In this document: piece after piece, positions 5,412 to 7,766 of the stretch
Layout: each line of letters opens with the position of its first letter
Position numbering within the stretch: position 1 is the stretch's first letter
Assembly: GCA_030550695.1 (NCBI GenBank)
Contig: JAUQOX010000105.1
Location: forward strand, 1,484 to 9,249
DNA from: Gemmatimonadota bacterium
GTDB taxonomy: Bacteria; Gemmatimonadota; Gemmatimonadetes; Longimicrobiales; Gaopeijiaceae
Reading direction: 5' to 3'
DNA length: 7,766 bases
The notes under the pieces: model-generated
Told to the model about the DNA's origin: nothing
The model's database searches: none
The model's input: the letters and a program-made list of their open reading frames with translations, nothing else
Translations under genes and position numbers: made by a program

Positions 5412-6530
5412 ATGACTTATCACGCAAACCCGGCCCGGCTCCTTCTGGAGGACGGGCGAAGCTTTCTCGGCACGGCTCTCGGTGCCCCGGGCGTGGCGCT
5501 GGGGGAGGTGGTTTTCAATACCTCCATGACCGGCTATCAGGAGATTCTCACCGACCCCTCCTACACCGGGCAGATCGTGGTGATGACCTACCCCATGGTG
5601 GGCAACTACGGCGTGAACTCCCGGGACGGCGAGTCCGAGCGCCCCCAAGTGTCGGGGTTCGTCGTCCGGGAAGCCTCCCGGATGTTCTCGTCATGGAGGG
5701 GGGAAGCCACCCTGGACGAGTACCTCCGGAACCACGGGGTGGTGGCCATGGCGGGGGTCGACACCCGGGCGCTCACCCGGCATATCCGTTCCCGGGGGGC
5801 CATGCGGGGGGCCATCGCCCCCGCCGACCTGCCGGAAGAAGAGCTCCTGGAGCGGGTTCTTGCCCATCCACCCATGGAGGGTCTGGACTTGGCCTGTGGC
5901 GTTTCCACCCCCAGGCCCTACGGGTTGTCCGCGGTGGGTGAGGAGCGGTTCCACGTCCTCGCCTACGATTTCGGGGTCAAGGCCCGCTCGCCCAGGATCC
6001 TCGCGGAGATGGGATGCCGGGTCACGGTTCTCCCGGCGGATACCCCCTTGGAAGTGATCTTGCAAGAGAAAGCCGACGGGTTGTTCGTGTCCAACGGGCC
6101 GGGGGACCCGGCGGCGGTGGAGAGGGCCGAAGGGGCCATTCTGGCCCTGTCCGCCCGGGGGGTTCCGGTATTCGGGATCTGCCTGGGCCATCAGCTCATT
6201 GCTCGTGCCTTCGGCGGAAAGACCTACAAACTCCCCTTCGGCCACCATGGGGGCAATCACCCGGTGAAACGCCTGGAGAGTGGGACGGTGGAGATCACCG
6301 CCCAAAACCACGGATTTGCTGTGGCGATGGACGAGGGGTCGAGGATTGCCGGGGCGCCGGAGCTTCGCCTGACCCATGTGAACCTTTACGACGGGACGGT
6401 GGAAGGACTGGCCCATCGCACCCGCCCTGTCTTCTCCGTGCAGTACCACCCCGAGGCCGCACCAGGACCCCACGACAGCCTCTACCTTTTTCGGCAGTTC
6501 CTCCAACTCATGGAGGCCTGCCGACCGTGA
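5412..6530 (+). CDS. carA: Carbamoyl phosphate synthase small (glutaminase) subunit
   Basis: A 372-residue cytoplasmic subunit that hydrolyses glutamine and channels ammonia to CarB, feeding pyrimidine and arginine synthesis. The N-terminal CarA domain shows FNTSMTGYQEILTDPSYTGQI at 35-55 (split as FNTSMTGYQE and ILTDPSY-TGQI) and GVDTRALTRHIR at 115-126. The class I glutamine amidotransferase domain starts near 181: SNGPGDP at 227-233, FGICLGHQLIA at 254-264 with nucleophile Cys257, and QYHPEAAPGPHD at 344-355 with His346 and Glu348, so the triad is intact. The usually well-kept KRNIL after DFGV reads KARSPRIL. The ATG fits the family N-terminus but has no obvious SD; the frame stays open far upstream only because the DNA is GC-rich. 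carB does not follow: the next gene is an HU/IHF homologue after 303 bases. A partner CarB must be encoded elsewhere. Confidence 0.95.
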   Translation: MTYHANPARLLLEDGRSFLGTALGAPGVALGEVVFNTSMTGYQEILTDPSYTGQIVVMTYPMVGNYGVNSRDGESERPQVSGFVVREASRMFSSWRGEATLDEYLRNHGVVAMAGVDTRALTRHIRSRGAMRGAIAPADLPEEELLERVLAHPPMEGLDLACGVSTPRPYGLSAVGEERFHVLAYDFGVKARSPRILAEMGCRVTVLPADTPLEVILQEKADGLFVSNGPGDPAAVERAEGAILALSARGVPVFGICLGHQLIARAFGGKTYKLPFGHHGGNHPVKRLESGTVEITAQNHGFAVAMDEGSRIAGAPELRLTHVNLYDGTVEGLAHRTRPVFSVQYHPEAAPGPHDSLYLFRQFLQLMEACRP

Positions 6531-6561
6531 GGGTCCGGTTTTGCGGTTGAGCCGTTCCTTC

Positions 6562-6636
6562 GGTCGGCCAGGAGGGTCTGATGGAAAAGACGGCAGACCG
6601 ACCTGAAACTGCCTGGGTGGTTGGGCGGCCGGTCGG
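6562..6636 (+). promoter_or_regulatory. Mutually exclusive helices (attenuator-like pattern)
   Basis: CCGACC at 6598-6603 can pair with GGTCGG upstream at 6562-6567 or with GGTCGG downstream at 6631-6636, the latter ending directly before an SD. A separate 6-bp hairpin, GGTCTG (6575-6580) with CAGACC (6594-6599), overlaps it. Six-base matches are common in GC-rich DNA, so a switching role is speculative. Confidence 0.25.
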
Positions 6637-6644
6637 AAAGGAGG
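6637..6644 (+). promoter_or_regulatory. Strong Shine-Dalgarno before an 8-codon ORF
   Basis: AAAGGAGG is among the best SDs in the window but serves no long gene. A GTG follows after 5 bases at 6650 and opens only an 8-codon frame. Confidence 0.45.
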
Positions 6645-6649
6645 CTCAG

Positions 6650-6676
6650 GTGCCCTGCCGGGATAGAAAGCCTTGA
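6650..6676 (+). CDS. Possible 8-codon leader peptide
   Basis: GTG preceded by AAAGGAGG with a 5-base spacer opens the frame MPCRDRKP, ending at TGA 6674-6676. Directly after the stop begins an 8-bp stem, GGGCCGGG (6679-6686) with CCCGGCCC (6724-6731), whose 3' arm overlaps a second hairpin, CCTCCC (6721-6726) with GGGAGG (6734-6739). This resembles a translation-sensing leader, but the peptide has no run of one amino acid to point to an effector. It is in the leader of the HU/IHF gene. Confidence 0.25.
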   Translation: MPCRDRKP

Positions 6677-6733
6677 CGGGGCCGGGCGGGGACGGTTACC
6701 GTGCCTGCCCTCGGACACGGCCTCCCGGCCCAT

Positions 6734-6770
6734 GGGAGGGTTCGATGGGGGGGGCGGGGAGGCTGAGGGG
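6734..6770 (+). other. G-quadruplex motif upstream of the HU/IHF gene
   Basis: G-tracts at 6734-6736, 6738-6740, 6747-6754, 6756-6759 and 6767-6770 are separated by loops of 1, 6, 1 and 7 bases, which satisfies the canonical G3+ motif on the sense strand. It ends 63 bases before the gene start, probably inside its leader RNA. Confidence 0.5.
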
Positions 6771-6833
6771 TCGCTTCGGCGCTGGGCTCCCCTGGATCGG
6801 TGCTGAGGGTAGCATCCCTCGCGGAGGATGGTC

Positions 6834-7136
6834 ATGACCAAAGCGGACCTGGTGGAACAAGTCGCGCAGGCCATAGGCCCTGGGATCACCAAGAAGGAGT
6901 GCGCCCTGGTGGTGGACGGCTTCTTGGCCGCGGTGAAGCAGGCACTGGCCCGGGGCGAGAACATCGAGATTCGGGGCTTCGGGACCTTCAAGGTCCGGAA
7001 GAGAAGGTCCAGGATGGCCCGGAACCCCAGGACGGGCGACCCGGTGGAGGTCGAAGCTAGATCCGTGCCCGTCTTCAAGCCGTCCAAGTACCTTCGGGCT
7101 CAGGTGGGGGGAGCCGAGGGGAAGAAGGGGCGCTGA
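6834..7136 (+). CDS. HU/IHF-family nucleoid DNA-binding protein
   Basis: A 100-residue dimeric histone-like protein that bends DNA in the nucleoid. The N-terminal helical part is MTKADLVEQVAQAIG followed by the GITKKECALVVDGFLAAVKQAL helix pair. Then IRGFGTFKVRKR (46-57) and the DNA-inserting arm with ARNPRTGDPV at 62-71, including the intercalating Pro65, and VPVFKPSKYLR at 78-88. The arm (RSRMARNPRTG) resembles IHF-like members more than the Bacillus HU type, but nothing decides between HU and IHF. A short basic tail ends in GKKGR. The start is ATG 6834 because GGAGG at 6823-6827 lies 6 bases before it; an ATG two codons earlier at 6828 directly abuts that SD and is unlikely. A strong terminator at 7227-7270 closes the unit. 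Confidence 0.93.
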   Translation: MTKADLVEQVAQAIGPGITKKECALVVDGFLAAVKQALARGENIEIRGFGTFKVRKRRSRMARNPRTGDPVEVEARSVPVFKPSKYLRAQVGGAEGKKGR

Positions 7137-7226
7137 GATTCCGGCCGAACGACTCGCCCGAGGCGGGATGCCCTCAGGCCGGTGGCGGGGCGACGGCGGA
7201 CGCAGGAAGGATGGGAAGAACCCCGG

Positions 7227-7270
7227 GTGGGAGGTCCGGAGCGGAGCATTCCGGACCTCCCACTTTGTTT
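7227..7270 (+). terminator. Very strong rho-independent terminator after the HU/IHF gene
   Basis: GTGGGAGGTCCGGA at 7227-7240 pairs perfectly with TCCGGACCTCCCAC at 7250-7263 (14 bp, 9-base loop), followed at once by TTTGTTT (7264-7270). It separates the HU/IHF gene from the sigma factor gene. The region 7137-7226 holds nothing else I can support. Confidence 0.9.
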
Positions 7271-7303
7271 AACAAACTCCCGGAAGGGGGCATCAGATAG
7301 GCA

Positions 7304-7766
7304 GTGGAGGAGCCGTCACGTTTCGATGTCCCGGCCGACCCGGAGTTGGTCCGGCGCGTTCGGGAGGGAGATGAAAGGGCCATGGATCTCCTGGTGGCTC
7401 GCCACTATTCCACCGTCTTCCGGCTGGCACTCCGGATGATGGGAAACGAAGAGGCGGCATCCGATGTGGTCCAGGAAAGCTTTCTGAAGGCCCTCCGGGC
7501 CATCCACGGTTTCCGAGGGGAAAGTTCGTTTCGCACGTGGCTCCTGGCCATCGCGGCCAACGAGGCCAGAGGGGCCATGCGAAGGGGCGGGAGGAGGAGG
7601 GAAACGGGTCTGGAGGACGCCACAGATCTGCCCGATGGGAATCCTCTTCCGGACGAGACGCTGAGCCTCCGGCAAGAGAGGAAAAGGATCTCCAAGCTCA
7701 TTGCCTCCCTTCCGGAAAAGCAGAGGGAGGCAGTGACCTTGCGAATCTTTGAGGGATTGAGTTTTC
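7304..7766 (+). CDS. ECF-type RNA polymerase sigma factor, 3' end missing
   Basis: The first 154 codons of a group 4 (extracytoplasmic function) sigma factor run off the window end. Region 2 spans about 24-95: DLLVARHYSTVFRLALRM, the core-binding D-V-VQESFLKALRAI at 54-67, and FRGESSFRTWLLAIAANEARGAMRR at 70-94. A short linker (RRGGRRRE to PDETLSL) follows. Region 4 begins near 125 with ISKLIASLPEKQREAVTLRIFEGLSF, where the helix-turn-helix would start, so the -35 recognition helix is not visible. The in-frame TAG at 7298-7300 makes GTG 7304 the first possible start; SD support is poor (GGAAGG at 7282-7287 is 16 bases away). The preceding terminator implies its own promoter. An anti-sigma gene downstream is usual for this family but lies outside the window. 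Confidence 0.88.
   Translation, partial: MEEPSRFDVPADPELVRRVREGDERAMDLLVARHYSTVFRLALRMMGNEEAASDVVQESFLKALRAIHGFRGESSFRTWLLAIAANEARGAMRRGGRRRETGLEDATDLPDGNPLPDETLSLRQERKRISKLIASLPEKQREAVTLRIFEGLSF

Larger units (their letters stand above)
6531..6833 (+). other. Structured leader between carA and the HU/IHF gene
   Basis: There is no sizeable gene here. The stretch contains mutually exclusive short helices (6562-6567 or 6631-6636 pairing with 6598-6603), a strong SD with an 8-codon ORF, an 8-bp long-range stem (6679-6686 with 6724-6731), an overlapping 6-bp stem (6721-6726 with 6734-6739) and a G-rich quadruplex motif before the gene start. No clear carA terminator or consensus promoter is seen. 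A TTGACG at 6673-6678 lacks a good -10 partner (TACCGT at 18 bases is the best). Confidence 0.5.

Noticed and set aside
7264..7277. TTTGTTTAACAAAC as an operator or promoter of the sigma factor gene
   Set aside because: The small palindrome overlaps the terminator tail, and no properly spaced -35/-10 pair or ECF-type AAC/CGTC pair could be supported.

Overview
The window is a high-GC bacterial segment. Its coding strand is visibly richer in G than C, it uses many TTG and GTG starts, and several genes have a Gram-positive-style Shine-Dalgarno (SD). Gene content and pgk-tpiA-secG order suggest a thermophile-like, high-GC Bacillota or a neighbouring phylum. The sequence alone does not fix the lineage. 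I see no insertion sequence, integrase, CRISPR array, rRNA or intact tRNA; all named genes are ordinary chromosomal families.

Layout: (1) 1-1469, + strand: the 3' end of phosphoglycerate kinase (pgk), then triosephosphate isomerase (tpiA) and the translocon subunit secG. The gpmI and eno genes that often sit between tpiA and secG are absent. (2) 1470-1628: a G-quadruplex/hairpin/T-tract segment that probably ends this operon, with a short tRNA-like patch. (3) 1629-3810, + strand: a lipoylated E2 acyltransferase of a 2-oxo acid dehydrogenase complex, then octanoyltransferase lipB, whose product starts lipoylation of such E2 proteins. (4) 3811-4493: a 680-base convergent interval with no convincing gene. 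It holds a promoter-like element, a series of strong hairpins and a good + strand terminator, and is the best candidate here for an undescribed structured RNA. (5) 4494-5099, - strand: an RNase HI-like gene lacking two of the four classical carboxylate residues, with a possible small basic ORF overlapping its stop codon. (6) 5100-6530: a divergent leader and carA without carB next to it. (7) 6531-7270: a 300-base structured leader, an HU/IHF-family gene and a very strong terminator. (8) 7304-7766: the start of an ECF sigma factor gene cut by the window end.

Functionally this is a patchwork of housekeeping modules: triose metabolism, protein export, lipoyl-dependent dehydrogenase assembly, carbamoyl phosphate synthesis, nucleoid structure and stress transcription. 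The E2-lipB pair is the clearest functional link. The items most worth checking are the 4041-4393 RNA candidate and the altered RNase HI active site.
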